Shown here: positions 7,744 through 15,717 of the stretch, in pieces
How the letters are laid out: every line of letters starts with the position of its first letter
Position numbering within the stretch: position 1 is the stretch's first letter
NCBI GenBank assembly: GCA_045634325.1
Contig: JAZRAA010000013.1
Coordinates: 1 to 24,251 of the forward strand
Reading direction: 5' to 3'
Source of the DNA: URNF01 sp045634325
Lineage (GTDB): Bacteria; Bacillota; Clostridia; Oscillospirales; Acutalibacteraceae
Length of the DNA: 24,251 nucleotides
Program-made: the position numbers and the translations under genes
The notes under the pieces: model-generated
Database searches by the model: none
Seen by the model: the letters and a program-made list of their open reading frames with translations, nothing else
Told to the model about the DNA's origin: nothing

Positions 7744-8628
7744 ATGACCGGTTATGTTCGCATCTTCAAACCGGAGATGAAATTACGAGAATATGAGCAG
7801 TATCACGGTGTTTATTGTAGCTTGTGTAAACAATTGGGCAAGCGGTATGGTGCGCTGTTGCGTATGGCGCTCAGTTATGATATGACGTTTTATGCGGTGC
7901 TTTCCATGGCGCTAAAACCTGCCTGCGTCGGTTTCAAGCCCTCTCGCTGTTCCTATAATCCTTTAAAAAAATGTTTGCATTGTACCGAACAAACCGCTTT
8001 GGAAACGGCAGCGGATATTACCGCTTTGTTGTTTTATTATCGTTTGCTTGACCATTTGGCAGATGAGGGATTTTTTAAGCGATGCGGTGTGCGGTTGTTG
8101 TTGCTAATCGCCAAACGATATCATCGTAAAGCGGTTGTGCGAGTTCCCACTTTGGATAGTGCCTTTGCGGATATGATGCAGGCGCAACAACGACTGGAAG
8201 ATGTTTGCTGTGATTCGGTTGATGCGGCTGCAGAACCGTTTGCATTGTTATTGCAATCGCTTTGTATCGCCTTATCTGATAATGAACAGCAACAAGCGGT
8301 TTTATCTCGTTTTGGTTACTGCTTGGGCAGATTTGTGTATTTGGCAGATGCTGCTGCCGATTTGAAAGCGGATGCTAAAAAAGGTCGGTATAATCCATTC
8401 ATTCACAGTCGTCGGTTACAGGTGAATGATAAAGAGGCGCTACGTCAAACACAGCAATATACCTTGGATGTATTACGACAATGTCAGGCGGAATGTATTA
8501 CCGCATATGAGTTGTTGGATACATATCATTTTGACGGTATTTTGAGAAATATATTACAAGATGGCATGCACCATGTGCTGTCACATTTGTTTGATACAAA
8601 GAGAGGAAAGAAGTATGAGTATGCGTGA
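7744..8628 (+). CDS. DUF5685-type protein of unknown function
   Basis: The product is 294 residues and soluble-looking. It has an N-terminal motif YCSLCKQLGKRYG (about 24-36), a second cysteine group CSYNPLKKCLHC (about 72-83), a helical middle, and a C-terminal GRFVYLADAAADLKADAKKGRYNPF segment with acidic residues reminiscent of helical metal- or diphosphate-binding folds. From memory this matches the DUF5685 family of Clostridia, which often sits beside a small J-domain gene as here. AAAGGAGGGGG lies four bases before the ATG at 7744. The gene overlaps the next one by 14 bp, so translation is probably coupled. The function is unknown; a role with the J-domain partner is a guess from context. 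Confidence 0.85.
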   Translation: MTGYVRIFKPEMKLREYEQYHGVYCSLCKQLGKRYGALLRMALSYDMTFYAVLSMALKPACVGFKPSRCSYNPLKKCLHCTEQTALETAADITALLFYYRLLDHLADEGFFKRCGVRLLLLIAKRYHRKAVVRVPTLDSAFADMMQAQQRLEDVCCDSVDAAAEPFALLLQSLCIALSDNEQQQAVLSRFGYCLGRFVYLADAAADLKADAKKGRYNPFIHSRRLQVNDKEALRQTQQYTLDVLRQCQAECITAYELLDTYHFDGILRNILQDGMHHVLSHLFDTKRGKKYEYA

Positions 8629-9199
8629 TCCGTATGAAGTGTTGGGGATTTCCCCGCAAGCAACCGATGACCAAGTGAAAGCTGCGTATCGTGAAATGGC
8701 GCGGAAATATCATCCGGATAATTATGTTGATAATCCGTTGTCCGAATTGGCACAAGAGAAAATGCAGGAAATCAATGAGGCATACGATACCATTATCCGT
8801 ATGCGCCAAAACGGCGGTGGTCGTAGTGGCGGCAGTTCCCAGTATAATGATATTCGTAATATGATTCGCGCCAACCGTATTTCAGATGCAGAAACGTTGT
8901 TGGATGGTATGCCGTCTGTTTCGCGTGATGCAGAATGGTATTTTTTGAAGGGAAGCGTTTTGTATCGCAAAGGATGGCTGGAGGATGCCATGAACAATTA
9001 CAGTACGGCTTGCCGTATGGACCCCGCCAACGCAGAATATCGTGCGGCGCTTAATCATATGCAGATGAATCGTCAGACCGGTGGATATCGCACGATGGGG
9101 CAGACAGGTGGTTGTAGCGGTTGTGATATGTGTTCGGGACTGTTGTGCGCGGATTGTTGCTGTGAATGTATGGGCGGCGACTTGATTCGTTGCTGTTGA
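8615..9199 (+). CDS. J-domain (DnaJ-like) protein with cysteine-rich tail
   Basis: The product is 194 residues. A J domain fills about residues 4-65, with YEVLGI at the start and the HPD triad in KYHPDN that stimulates DnaK/Hsp70 ATPase. A Gly/Ser linker (~67-75) and a TPR-like helical unit follow (about 108-150, WYFLKGSVLYRKGWLEDAMNNY). The last ~30 residues hold ten cysteines in patterns such as CSGCDMC and CADCCCEC, suggesting metal binding or lipid/membrane attachment. It is not full-length DnaJ: the G/F-rich region, zinc-finger repeats and CTD are absent. The ATG at 8615 follows GAGAGGAAAG and overlaps the upstream gene. A terminator follows at once, closing the transcript. Confidence 0.9.
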   Translation: MSMRDPYEVLGISPQATDDQVKAAYREMARKYHPDNYVDNPLSELAQEKMQEINEAYDTIIRMRQNGGGRSGGSSQYNDIRNMIRANRISDAETLLDGMPSVSRDAEWYFLKGSVLYRKGWLEDAMNNYSTACRMDPANAEYRAALNHMQMNRQTGGYRTMGQTGGCSGCDMCSGLLCADCCCECMGGDLIRCC

Positions 9200-9206
9200 G
9201 TTGGGT

Positions 9207-9237
9207 AAAAACCTGTGATTTCACAGGTTTTTATTTT
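9207..9237 (+). terminator. Intrinsic terminator after the J-domain gene
   Basis: Arms AAAACCTGTGA and TCACAGGTTTT with a two-base loop are followed by TTTATTTT. It starts 8 bp after the stop codon of the J-domain gene and probably ends the uvrB operon. Its T-tract runs straight into the left inverted repeat of the adjacent MITE-like element. Confidence 0.88.
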
Positions 9238-9514
9238 AGCCAAAGCATTTAAATCCGAACCAGCCATAAAGGGCGATTTTTCGGTATCTTTTAGCTCATT
9301 GTCGCACATAGGCGACAGCCTTATGTGCTTCGCTTCACCAAAATCTACACAAAAAAGCGCACCTTTCAGGTCGTAGAATTTTGTGACCAACGGATTTTTT
9401 GGTGAGCAAGGCAAAAACACAGCGAATACTGTACGTATTCGCGCGTATTTTAACGAAGTCTCGGCGGGAAATCCGTATCACAAAATTTGATGCGGGTTTA
9501 AATGCTTTGGCTAA
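9236..9514. mobile_element. MITE-like element, 279 bp with 22-bp terminal inverted repeats
   Basis: The ends 9236-9257 and 9493-9514 are reverse complements at 21 of 22 positions; both carry TTAGCCAAAGCATTTAAA. The interior holds no convincing gene but is rich in secondary structure. GCGAATAC/GTATTCGC (9422-9442) is a perfect 8-bp stem with a 5-base loop, GCACATAGG pairs with CCTTATGTGC around 9304-9329, and the segment ending in ACGGATTT occurs in both orientations (9377-9397, and inverted at 9468-9487). No transposase is present, so it would be non-autonomous. I see no clear target-site duplication. An alternative is a large structured RNA or an intergenic repeat of the BIME/RUP kind. Confidence 0.8.
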
Positions 9515-9524
9515 GGAGGGAAGC

Positions 9525-10064
9525 ATGTTGAAAAAAACATCTAAAGTGGCATTTGCGGGCTTGATTTGCGCGCTTTCGTTGGTGTGTATGTTACTGACTG
9601 TTATTCCTACGATGGAAATCGGGCTTCCGATTTTGGCGGGTGTGTTTTTGACTGTTTTGGTGATGGAGTTAGGGCTGAAATGGGGTATTCTCGGTTATGT
9701 CGCGGTTGCAATTTTATCTTTGCTGCTCGCACCGTCTTTCGAATCCCGCATTTTATTTGTTGTCTTTTTCGGATACTATCCGGTTGTCAAAGCGGCAATT
9801 GAACGATTACGTTCCACCGTGGCTTGCTGGGCAGTAAAAATTTTCTTGTTTAATTTTGCGGTTGGTGGCGCGTATTATTTGCTTTTACGCTTTACAACTG
9901 CGTTGTCAAAGGATGATTTTATGGCGTTTGGCGCATATTTGCCTGCAGTAGCGTTGCTTGTTGGTAATATTGTGTTTGTCGTATATGATATAGCATTATC
10001 GAGAGTAATTACCGCGTATGTACGTGTTTGGCAATCCAAACTGAGAAAAATATTGCATCTGTAA
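9525..10064 (+). CDS. Small integral membrane protein, ECF S-component-like
   Basis: The product is 179 residues, with about five or six hydrophobic helices (roughly 8-28, 33-50, 52-70, 76-90, 104-122 and 138-158), a positively charged N-terminus (MLKKTSK) and a basic C-terminus. Size and layout resemble S-components of energy-coupling-factor vitamin transporters or related small membrane families. No diagnostic motif is seen, so the substrate is unknown. The ATG at 9525 follows AAGGAGG at 9513-9519. That Shine-Dalgarno site overlaps the last two bases of the MITE-like element, so the element forms the whole upstream edge of the gene. The open frame extends back into the element but has no good start there. 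Confidence 0.75.
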   Translation: MLKKTSKVAFAGLICALSLVCMLLTVIPTMEIGLPILAGVFLTVLVMELGLKWGILGYVAVAILSLLLAPSFESRILFVVFFGYYPVVKAAIERLRSTVACWAVKIFLFNFAVGGAYYLLLRFTTALSKDDFMAFGAYLPAVALLVGNIVFVVYDIALSRVITAYVRVWQSKLRKILHL

Positions 10065-10087
10065 TTTTGCAAGTTTTGTGTTTTTAC

Positions 10088-10116
10088 TTGCATTTTTACG
10101 GAAAATGCGCTATAAT
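10088..10116 (+). promoter_or_regulatory. Sigma-A promoter with embedded inverted repeat before the rpiR-family gene
   Basis: TTGCAT (10088-10093) and TATAAT (10111-10116) are separated by exactly 17 bp. Within the spacer GCATTTT (10090-10096) and AAAATGC (10102-10108) form a perfect 7-bp inverted repeat with a 5-bp centre. A dimeric regulator bound there would block RNA polymerase, which would suit autoregulation by the adjacent RpiR-type protein. That link is inferred. Confidence 0.78.
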
Positions 10117-10142
10117 TTTTCGTGAATTGGGGGTGCTCTTGT

Positions 10143-11018
10143 ATGGATAATAATTTAATAACTTTGATTGCGGAACATGCCGCTGATTTTTCCAAAGGGC
10201 AACGAAAAATTGCGCAGTTTATTACGGAGCATTATGACCAAGCCGCATTTATGACCGCTTTGAAACTTGGTCAAGCGGTAGGTGTAAGTGAGTCAACGGT
10301 AGTACGATTTGCAGCTGAATTGGGCTTTGATGGATATCCGCAGTTGCAAAAGGCGATGCAAGGGCTAATTCGCAGCCGCTTAACTACATTACAACGGGTA
10401 GAAGTCAGTCGTAGTCGGTTGCGGGACGATGAGGTGTTGGATGATGTGATGTCGTATGACATGAGCAATATCCGCGAAACTCTGGAGGAAATTCCGCGCG
10501 ACGTATTTTATGATGCGGTAGATACGATGGTGCGTGCCCGACACGTGTATATTTTTGGCGCAGGCAGTTGTCGTGCGTTGGCATCTTTTGCCGCTTATTA
10601 CTTAAAAATGTTTTTACCGGATGTGCGGTTGATATCAGTGACCGGACAATCGGAAATTTTTGAAGAAATGATTGGCATTTCCGAAGAAGATGTGCTTTTG
10701 GGGATTAGTTTCCCACGGTATTCCAGCCGTGCAGTACGCACTTTGCATTATGCGCTTTCGAAAAAAGCAAAGGTCGTGGCTATCACTGATTCGATTGCTT
10801 CACCTATCGCTAAATTTGCAACGCATTTGTTGCTGGCACACAGCGATATGGCATCGGTGGTGGATTCGTTGGCGGCACCGCTTAGTTTGCTAAACGCTTT
10901 GATTGTGGCCATTTCTTTGAAACAATTGGATGCGCGTCGCGGGATGTTGACCGAGTTGGAAGAGCTGTGGAATAGTTATCAGGTGTATTTGCCTACCGAA
11001 GAGGCAGGGAAGGACTAA
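10143..11018 (+). CDS. MurR/RpiR family transcriptional regulator
   Basis: The product is 291 residues in two parts. The N-terminal HTH_6 domain (about 1-78) shows FSKGQRKIAQFI and the recognition region VGVSESTVVRFAAELGFDGYPQL. A C-terminal SIS sugar-phosphate-binding domain (about 120-250) shows VYIFGAGSCRALASF and LGISFPRYSSRAV. Such proteins respond to phosphosugars and usually control sugar or amino-sugar genes. None is next to it here, so the target is unclear. The ATG at 10143 is preferred over an upstream GTG because a GGGGGTG site lies about eight bases before it and a clear promoter stands at 10088-10116. The flavoprotein gene begins two bases after its stop, so they form one operon. 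Confidence 0.93.
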   Translation: MDNNLITLIAEHAADFSKGQRKIAQFITEHYDQAAFMTALKLGQAVGVSESTVVRFAAELGFDGYPQLQKAMQGLIRSRLTTLQRVEVSRSRLRDDEVLDDVMSYDMSNIRETLEEIPRDVFYDAVDTMVRARHVYIFGAGSCRALASFAAYYLKMFLPDVRLISVTGQSEIFEEMIGISEEDVLLGISFPRYSSRAVRTLHYALSKKAKVVAITDSIASPIAKFATHLLLAHSDMASVVDSLAAPLSLLNALIVAISLKQLDARRGMLTELEELWNSYQVYLPTEEAGKD

Positions 11019-11020
11019 AT

Positions 11021-12244
11021 ATGCGTATCGTGGTTGTCGGTGGCGGTGCTGCCGGTCTGATTGCCGCAGGAACAGCGGCAAAACGCGGTTACGAGGTGCT
11101 CATAATTGACCAAAACTCGCGAATGGCGCGCAAGGTGATGATTACCGGTAAGGGCCGCTGTAATCTTACTAATAATTGTACGTTGGATACGCTTATTGCC
11201 AATGTGCCGACCAACCCGCGCTTTCTTTACAGTGCGTTTTCGGCGTTTATGCCACAAGATATGATGGCTTTGGTTGAGGAATTGGGTGTTCCGCTCAAAA
11301 CCGAACGTGGTAATCGTGTGTTTCCCGTTTCGGATAAGGCTGTGGATATTGTGGATGCTTTGGTGCGATATGCCAAGCAAAACGGTTGCCGTTTTATGCA
11401 GGGGAAGGTAGCGCATTTGTGCATCACCGATGGTGTGTGCGAAGGGGTTTTGCTGGAAGACGGTACCCGCGTGGATGCGTATGCCGTAGTAGTTGCCGCA
11501 GGTGGTTGTTCATATCCGCAGACCGGATCCGACGGCAGTGGATATGCGTTGGCTAAAGAAGCGGGCCATACGGTGACGCCCTTGATACCGTCACTGGTGC
11601 CGTTGGAATGTGCTGACAGCTTTTGCAAGGAAATGCAAGGACTATCCCCTCGTAATTGTTCATTGTCGGTTGTAGATACCGTTAAAAACAAGGTCGTTTT
11701 TGATGATTTTGGTGAAATGCTGTTTACGCATTTTGGTATATCGGGTCCTATGGTGCTCAGTGCGAGTGCGCATATGCGGGATATGCAAGCGGGCAGATAC
11801 GTCGCATATCTCGATTGGAAACCCGCTTTGTCAGCGGAACAGTTAGATGCCCGCTTGGTGCGAGAATTGGGTGAAAACCGAAATTCTGATTTCTCTAATG
11901 CGCTGGGGAAATTATTGCCGCAAAAGGCAGTGCCGGTGTTTGTCCGATTGTCAGGTATTCGGGGTGACTGTAAATGTCATTCAATTACCCGCGAACAACG
12001 CCTTAGCCTTGGTGCGTTACTTAAAAAATTCCCAATACGCATTGCGGGTTTCCGTCCGATTGCGGAAGCGATTGTAACAGCGGGTGGGGTTTCTGTGAAA
12101 GAAATCGTGTCCTCGTCAATGGCTTCTAAATTGGTGGACGGTTTGTATTTCGCAGGCGAGATTTTGGATGTAGATGCCTATACCGGCGGATTTAATTTAC
12201 AAATTGCTTTTTCTACCGGCAAAGCCGCCGGGGAACACATATAA
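11021..12244 (+). CDS. BaiN/HI0933-like NAD(P)/FAD-dependent oxidoreductase
   Basis: The product is 407 residues. The N-terminal dinucleotide-binding motif VVVGGGAAGLIAAGTAA (about 4-20) is followed by the family hallmark GKGRCNLTN near residue 45. The C-terminal GEILDVDAYTGGFNLQIAFSTG closes the FAD site. This is the HI0933/YhiN-like flavoprotein family; the name BaiN comes from a bile-acid-modifying member, but that substrate should not be assumed here. The ATG at 11021 is preceded by GGAAGGA inside the end of the regulator gene, and cmk starts 14 bp after its stop. A flavoprotein of this kind commonly precedes cmk in Clostridia. Confidence 0.93.
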   Translation: MRIVVVGGGAAGLIAAGTAAKRGYEVLIIDQNSRMARKVMITGKGRCNLTNNCTLDTLIANVPTNPRFLYSAFSAFMPQDMMALVEELGVPLKTERGNRVFPVSDKAVDIVDALVRYAKQNGCRFMQGKVAHLCITDGVCEGVLLEDGTRVDAYAVVVAAGGCSYPQTGSDGSGYALAKEAGHTVTPLIPSLVPLECADSFCKEMQGLSPRNCSLSVVDTVKNKVVFDDFGEMLFTHFGISGPMVLSASAHMRDMQAGRYVAYLDWKPALSAEQLDARLVRELGENRNSDFSNALGKLLPQKAVPVFVRLSGIRGDCKCHSITREQRLSLGALLKKFPIRIAGFRPIAEAIVTAGGVSVKEIVSSSMASKLVDGLYFAGEILDVDAYTGGFNLQIAFSTGKAAGEHI

Positions 12245-12258
12245 AAGGAGTGTTATAT

Positions 12259-12936
12259 ATGCAGACAATTGCCATTGCTATTGACGGACCGGCGGGTGCA
12301 GGTAAAAGTACCCTCGCACGTATTTTGGCTAAAGAACTGGAATATATCTATGTAGATACCGGTGCTTTGTACCGTGCGGTAGGATATTATGTCATCGGAA
12401 AAGGCGTAGAACCTAATGATGCCGATAATGTTGTACCGTTACTGGATGGGTTACAGGTGTCTTTGGCGTTTGCGGATGGTGTACAGCAGGTGCTTTTAAA
12501 CGGTGAAAATATCAGTGATAAAATTCGCACTCCCGCGGTGTCGATGGCGGCATCGGCGGTGTCTGCCATTCCTGCAGTGCGTACATTTTTGTTTGATTTA
12601 CAACAAAATATGGCAAAGACCCATAATGTCATTATGGATGGCAGAGATATCGGCACGGTGGTGTTGCCGTGGGCGCCTATTAAAATTTTCTTGTCTGCTT
12701 CTCCTGAAGCACGCGCCAAACGTCGTTTGAAAGAATTGCTCGAAAAAGGTGAAAACGTTACTTTTGACGATGTATTGCGGGATATGAAGCAACGCGATTA
12801 TAACGATTCTCATCGTGCTGTCGCACCGTTAAAACCTGCTGATGATGCAATTATGGTGGATACCAGCGACATCAATTTAGAGCAATCGGTAGAATTGCTG
12901 AAATCTATTGTGAAGGAAAAACTGACATGTCTGTAA
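12259..12936 (+). CDS. cmk: Cytidylate kinase
   Basis: The product is 225 residues, normal for Cmk. It phosphorylates CMP and dCMP with ATP in pyrimidine nucleotide salvage and turnover. The P-loop GPAGAGKST is at about residues 9-17, YVDTGALYRAV binds the nucleotide near residue 33, DGRDIGTVV is at about 130-138, and a lid region with RAKRRLKEL follows. The start is the ATG at 12259, eight bases after AAAGGAG. An in-frame GTG at 12250 overlaps that site and is rejected. The gene overlaps plsC by 10 bp, so translation is probably coupled. Confidence 0.97.
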   Translation: MQTIAIAIDGPAGAGKSTLARILAKELEYIYVDTGALYRAVGYYVIGKGVEPNDADNVVPLLDGLQVSLAFADGVQQVLLNGENISDKIRTPAVSMAASAVSAIPAVRTFLFDLQQNMAKTHNVIMDGRDIGTVVLPWAPIKIFLSASPEARAKRRLKELLEKGENVTFDDVLRDMKQRDYNDSHRAVAPLKPADDAIMVDTSDINLEQSVELLKSIVKEKLTCL

Positions 12937-13547
12937 ATCCTTTGAGTCGTATTTTGATTGCGGTGTTACGTCCGCTTGTTAAAATACTTTTTCCATATCG
13001 TGTTATCGGTGCTGAAAATGTACCGACTCCCAAGACGGGGGAAAGGTATATTGTCTGCTGTAACCACATTTCGGTGGTGGATCCCGTATTTTTGTTGATG
13101 GGTCAAAAACAACCGATTTATTTTATGGCCAAGGCGGAATTGTTTAAAAACTTTTTCACTCGCTGGTTGTTGGGTACCGTGATGGGCGCTTTTCCGGTAG
13201 ACCGTGGAAAAGGGGATATGACTGCTGTAAATCATGCGTTTGATTTGGTAAACGACGGGAAATTTTTGGGAATTTTTCCGCAAGGCACTTGTCGGCGCAC
13301 GAGAGAGTTGGGATTGCCCAAATCGGGTGCGGCTTTGATTGCCGCTAAAACGCAGGCGACGGTGATTCCTGCTTGTTTGATTACCAAGGATTTTCACGTG
13401 CGTTTATTTCGTAAGGTTACGTTGGTGTTCGGCGCACCTTTGACACCTGAAGAGTTACAATTAAAAGCGGAAGAACATCCCAAACTGCGTCATGCTTCTC
13501 GTATGATTATGGAAAGCATAGATGCATTGATAGAAGAAAACATTTAA
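12927..13547 (+). CDS. plsC: 1-acyl-sn-glycerol-3-phosphate acyltransferase (PlsC/LPLAT family)
   Basis: The product is 206 residues and acts at the membrane to acylate lysophosphatidic acid to phosphatidic acid. The HX4D catalytic motif is NHISVVDP (H47, D52). Block III reads FPQGTCRR (about 117-124), with glutamine where many members have glutamate in FPEGTRS. The enzyme may still be active, but the difference is notable. A hydrophobic N-terminus (about 7-24) could attach it to the membrane. The ATG at 12927 follows AAGGA inside the end of cmk. The ispH-S1 gene starts 21 bp after its stop, giving the order cmk - plsC - ispH/S1. Confidence 0.93.
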   Translation: MSVNPLSRILIAVLRPLVKILFPYRVIGAENVPTPKTGERYIVCCNHISVVDPVFLLMGQKQPIYFMAKAELFKNFFTRWLLGTVMGAFPVDRGKGDMTAVNHAFDLVNDGKFLGIFPQGTCRRTRELGLPKSGAALIAAKTQATVIPACLITKDFHVRLFRKVTLVFGAPLTPEELQLKAEEHPKLRHASRMIMESIDALIEENI

Positions 13548-13568
13548 TTTTTGGAAAGGGCGAACGCA

Positions 13569-15608
13569 ATGCAAGTAAATCTGGCGAAATCCGCCGGCTT
13601 TTGTTTCGGTGTGAATAAGGCTGTTAGCGCGGTATATGATTTGCTGGATAAAGGGGAAACGGTGGCCACATTAGGTCCGATTATTCATAACCCGCAGTTG
13701 GTTGAAAAACTCAAACAACGCGGCGTTAAAATTGTGGAATCCCCAAGCGAAGTAGATGACGGTACGGTATTGGTTATCCGTTCGCACGGCGTTCCTAAAT
13801 GCGTGTATGATGAAATTGCGGCGTGTGGTGTGCGGATGTATGATGCCACTTGCCCTTTCGTGAGTAAAATTCATCGCATCGTTGCGGAGAAATCTACGGC
13901 GGGCTATTATGTGTTCATTGCCGGTAATGCGGGTCATCCCGAGGTGATGGGCATCTGTGGGCATTGCGCAAACGATGCATATACGGTTTTCTCCACTCCG
14001 GAGGAATTGGTGAATATTCTCAAAAATCGTGAAATTTCGCAAAAAGAAATGGTTATAATGGTCGCACAAACAACTTATAACACAATAAGTTGGAAAAAGT
14101 GTGCAGAAATATTAAAAAAACACTATACAAACCCATTAATTTTTGATACAATATGCAATGCGACTGCCGAAAGGCAGAATGAAGCCATTGCGCTAGCGCA
14201 GCAATGTGATAAAATGGTGATAGTCGGTGGAAGACAAAGTTCCAACACTGCTAAATTGCACGACGTTTGTGCGGTACATTGTCCCACTGTTTTGGTGGAG
14301 ACGGCTACCGAATTAAACGCAGAGCAGTTTGAAGGTGTGCGGTGTGTAGGACTGACCGCGGGAGCTTCGACGCCTGCCGATATTATAAAGGAGGTACAAA
14401 CCATCATGTCCGAAATGAAAAACCTGGAAACCCAAGACCTGACAGCGGAGGCTGTCGAAACCGCCAACGAGACTGCATTTGAGGAAATGACTTCTGAGGA
14501 GTACGAGAGAGCTATTGACGCTACTTTCCAGAATCCTACTGACGATAAAGTGCGCGGCCTGGTTGTCAGCATTGCCCCCAACGAAGTACAAGTTGAGGTC
14601 ATCGGTCGCAAACAAACCGGTTACATCCCGGCGGAAGAATTGTCCGCCGACCCCAATGCAAATCCTGCCGACGTTGTGAAAGTCGGCGACGAACTGGAAC
14701 TGCTTATCATGCGTACTAACGACCAAGAAGGTACCATCATGCTTTCCAAAAAACGTGTGGATTCTTTGAAAGGTTGGAACACTGTTGTTGAGGCGGAAGC
14801 TTCCGGCGAAATTCTGGAAGGAACCGTTTGTGATGTTATCAAAGGCGGCATTCTGGTCGTCACGAATGGCGTGCGCGTGTTCGTGCCCGCTTCCCATGCT
14901 TCGCTTACCCGCATGGAAGATTTGACTTCGCTGAAAGGTCAAACTGTTCGCTTTAAAATCATTGAAGTCAACACTGCTCGTCGTCGTGCTGTTGCTTCTA
15001 TCCGCGTGGTTGCCCGTGAGGAACGCAAGGAAAAAGAGGCTGCAGTGTGGAGCACTTTGGAAGTTGGTCAGCAGTACACCGGTACTGTGAAATCCCTCAC
15101 TTCTTACGGTGCGTTTGTAGACCTCGGTGGTGTGGATGGTATGATTCACATTTCCGAGTTGTCTTGGAGCCGCATCAAACATCCTTCCGAGGTTGTGAAT
15201 GTAGGCGATACCGTTACGGTGTACATCCGTGATTTGGATACCGAAAAGAAAAAGATTTCTTTGGGTTATCGCAAAGCAGAAGACAATCCGTGGGAGATCT
15301 TCAAAGCCAACTACAATGTCGATGACGTTGTGGATGCAAAAGTTGTCGGCATGACCGCTTTTGGTGCGTTTGCGCAAATCATCCCCGGCATTGATGGCCT
15401 CATCCACATTTCTCAGATTGCGGATCGTCGCATTGAGAAACCGCAGGATGAATTGAAAGTGGGTCAGGAAGTGAAAGTTAAGATTACGCAAGTTGACTAT
15501 GAAAATAAGCGTATCAGCCTTTCCATCCGTGCTCTGCTGGAGCCTGTCGCTGAAGAAGCAGCTGTCGAAGAAGTTGCTGAAGAAGCTGTTGAAGAAACCG
15601 CTGAATAA
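13569..15608 (+). CDS. ispH-rpsA: Bifunctional 4-hydroxy-3-methylbut-2-enyl diphosphate reductase / S1 RNA-binding protein
   Basis: The product is 679 residues and a fusion known in Clostridia. Residues 1-279 are IspH, the last enzyme of the MEP isoprenoid pathway. Three cysteines (C12 in GFCFGV, C95 in ATCPFV, C196 in TICNAT) hold its iron-sulfur cluster, and HPE at 123-125 carries the acid residue. Residues ~318-655 are four S1 RNA-binding repeats (about 318-395, 405-490, 495-575, 580-655), the third and fourth being most canonical (GTVKSLTSYGAFVDL; AKVVGMTAFGAFAQI). A short Glu/Ala tail ends the protein. The start is the ATG at 13569 behind GGAAAGGG. Inside the frame AAAGGAGG precedes ATG codon 280, so a separate S1 protein may also be made. 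A strong terminator follows. Confidence 0.96.
   Translation: MQVNLAKSAGFCFGVNKAVSAVYDLLDKGETVATLGPIIHNPQLVEKLKQRGVKIVESPSEVDDGTVLVIRSHGVPKCVYDEIAACGVRMYDATCPFVSKIHRIVAEKSTAGYYVFIAGNAGHPEVMGICGHCANDAYTVFSTPEELVNILKNREISQKEMVIMVAQTTYNTISWKKCAEILKKHYTNPLIFDTICNATAERQNEAIALAQQCDKMVIVGGRQSSNTAKLHDVCAVHCPTVLVETATELNAEQFEGVRCVGLTAGASTPADIIKEVQTIMSEMKNLETQDLTAEAVETANETAFEEMTSEEYERAIDATFQNPTDDKVRGLVVSIAPNEVQVEVIGRKQTGYIPAEELSADPNANPADVVKVGDELELLIMRTNDQEGTIMLSKKRVDSLKGWNTVVEAEASGEILEGTVCDVIKGGILVVTNGVRVFVPASHASLTRMEDLTSLKGQTVRFKIIEVNTARRRAVASIRVVAREERKEKEAAVWSTLEVGQQYTGTVKSLTSYGAFVDLGGVDGMIHISELSWSRIKHPSEVVNVGDTVTVYIRDLDTEKKKISLGYRKAEDNPWEIFKANYNVDDVVDAKVVGMTAFGAFAQIIPGIDGLIHISQIADRRIEKPQDELKVGQEVKVKITQVDYENKRISLSIRALLEPVAEEAAVEEVAEEAVEETAE
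14387..14408 (+). promoter_or_regulatory. Candidate internal ribosome binding site and start (S1 part of the fusion)
   Basis: AAAGGAGG at 14387-14394 is followed after 11 bases by the in-frame ATG at 14406, exactly at the IspH/S1 junction. Initiation here would give a 400-residue protein containing all four S1 repeats. Against it, the spacing is a little long and the same bases encode the conserved IKEV end of IspH. Confidence 0.45.
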
Positions 15609-15616
15609 GATTTATC

Positions 15617-15653
15617 AAAAAGACCGTGTACCGCAAGGTACACGGTCTTTTTT
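15617..15653 (+). terminator. Intrinsic terminator after ispH-rpsA
   Basis: Two 16-base arms around AAGACCGTGTACC / GGTACACGGTCTT close on a GCAA tetraloop and end in a T-tract. It starts 9 bp after the stop codon. The long A-rich left arm also makes it a possible terminator in the reverse direction. Confidence 0.95.
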
Positions 15654-15717
15654 GTATATAACACTGACAAGCAGATTGGAATATGGATGAATATACCACT
15701 GTAAAGGGGCAAAAGTT

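Noticed and set aside
9399..9524. N-terminal extension of the membrane protein into the MITE-like element
   Set aside because: The frame is open but only non-ATG starts without ribosome binding sites exist there, whereas AAGGAGG serves the ATG at 9525.
14313..15491. 392-codon open frame on the minus strand
   Set aside because: It lies wholly antisense to the S1 part of the ispH-rpsA fusion, has no ribosome binding site or recognisable motif, and is explained by codon bias of the sense strand.
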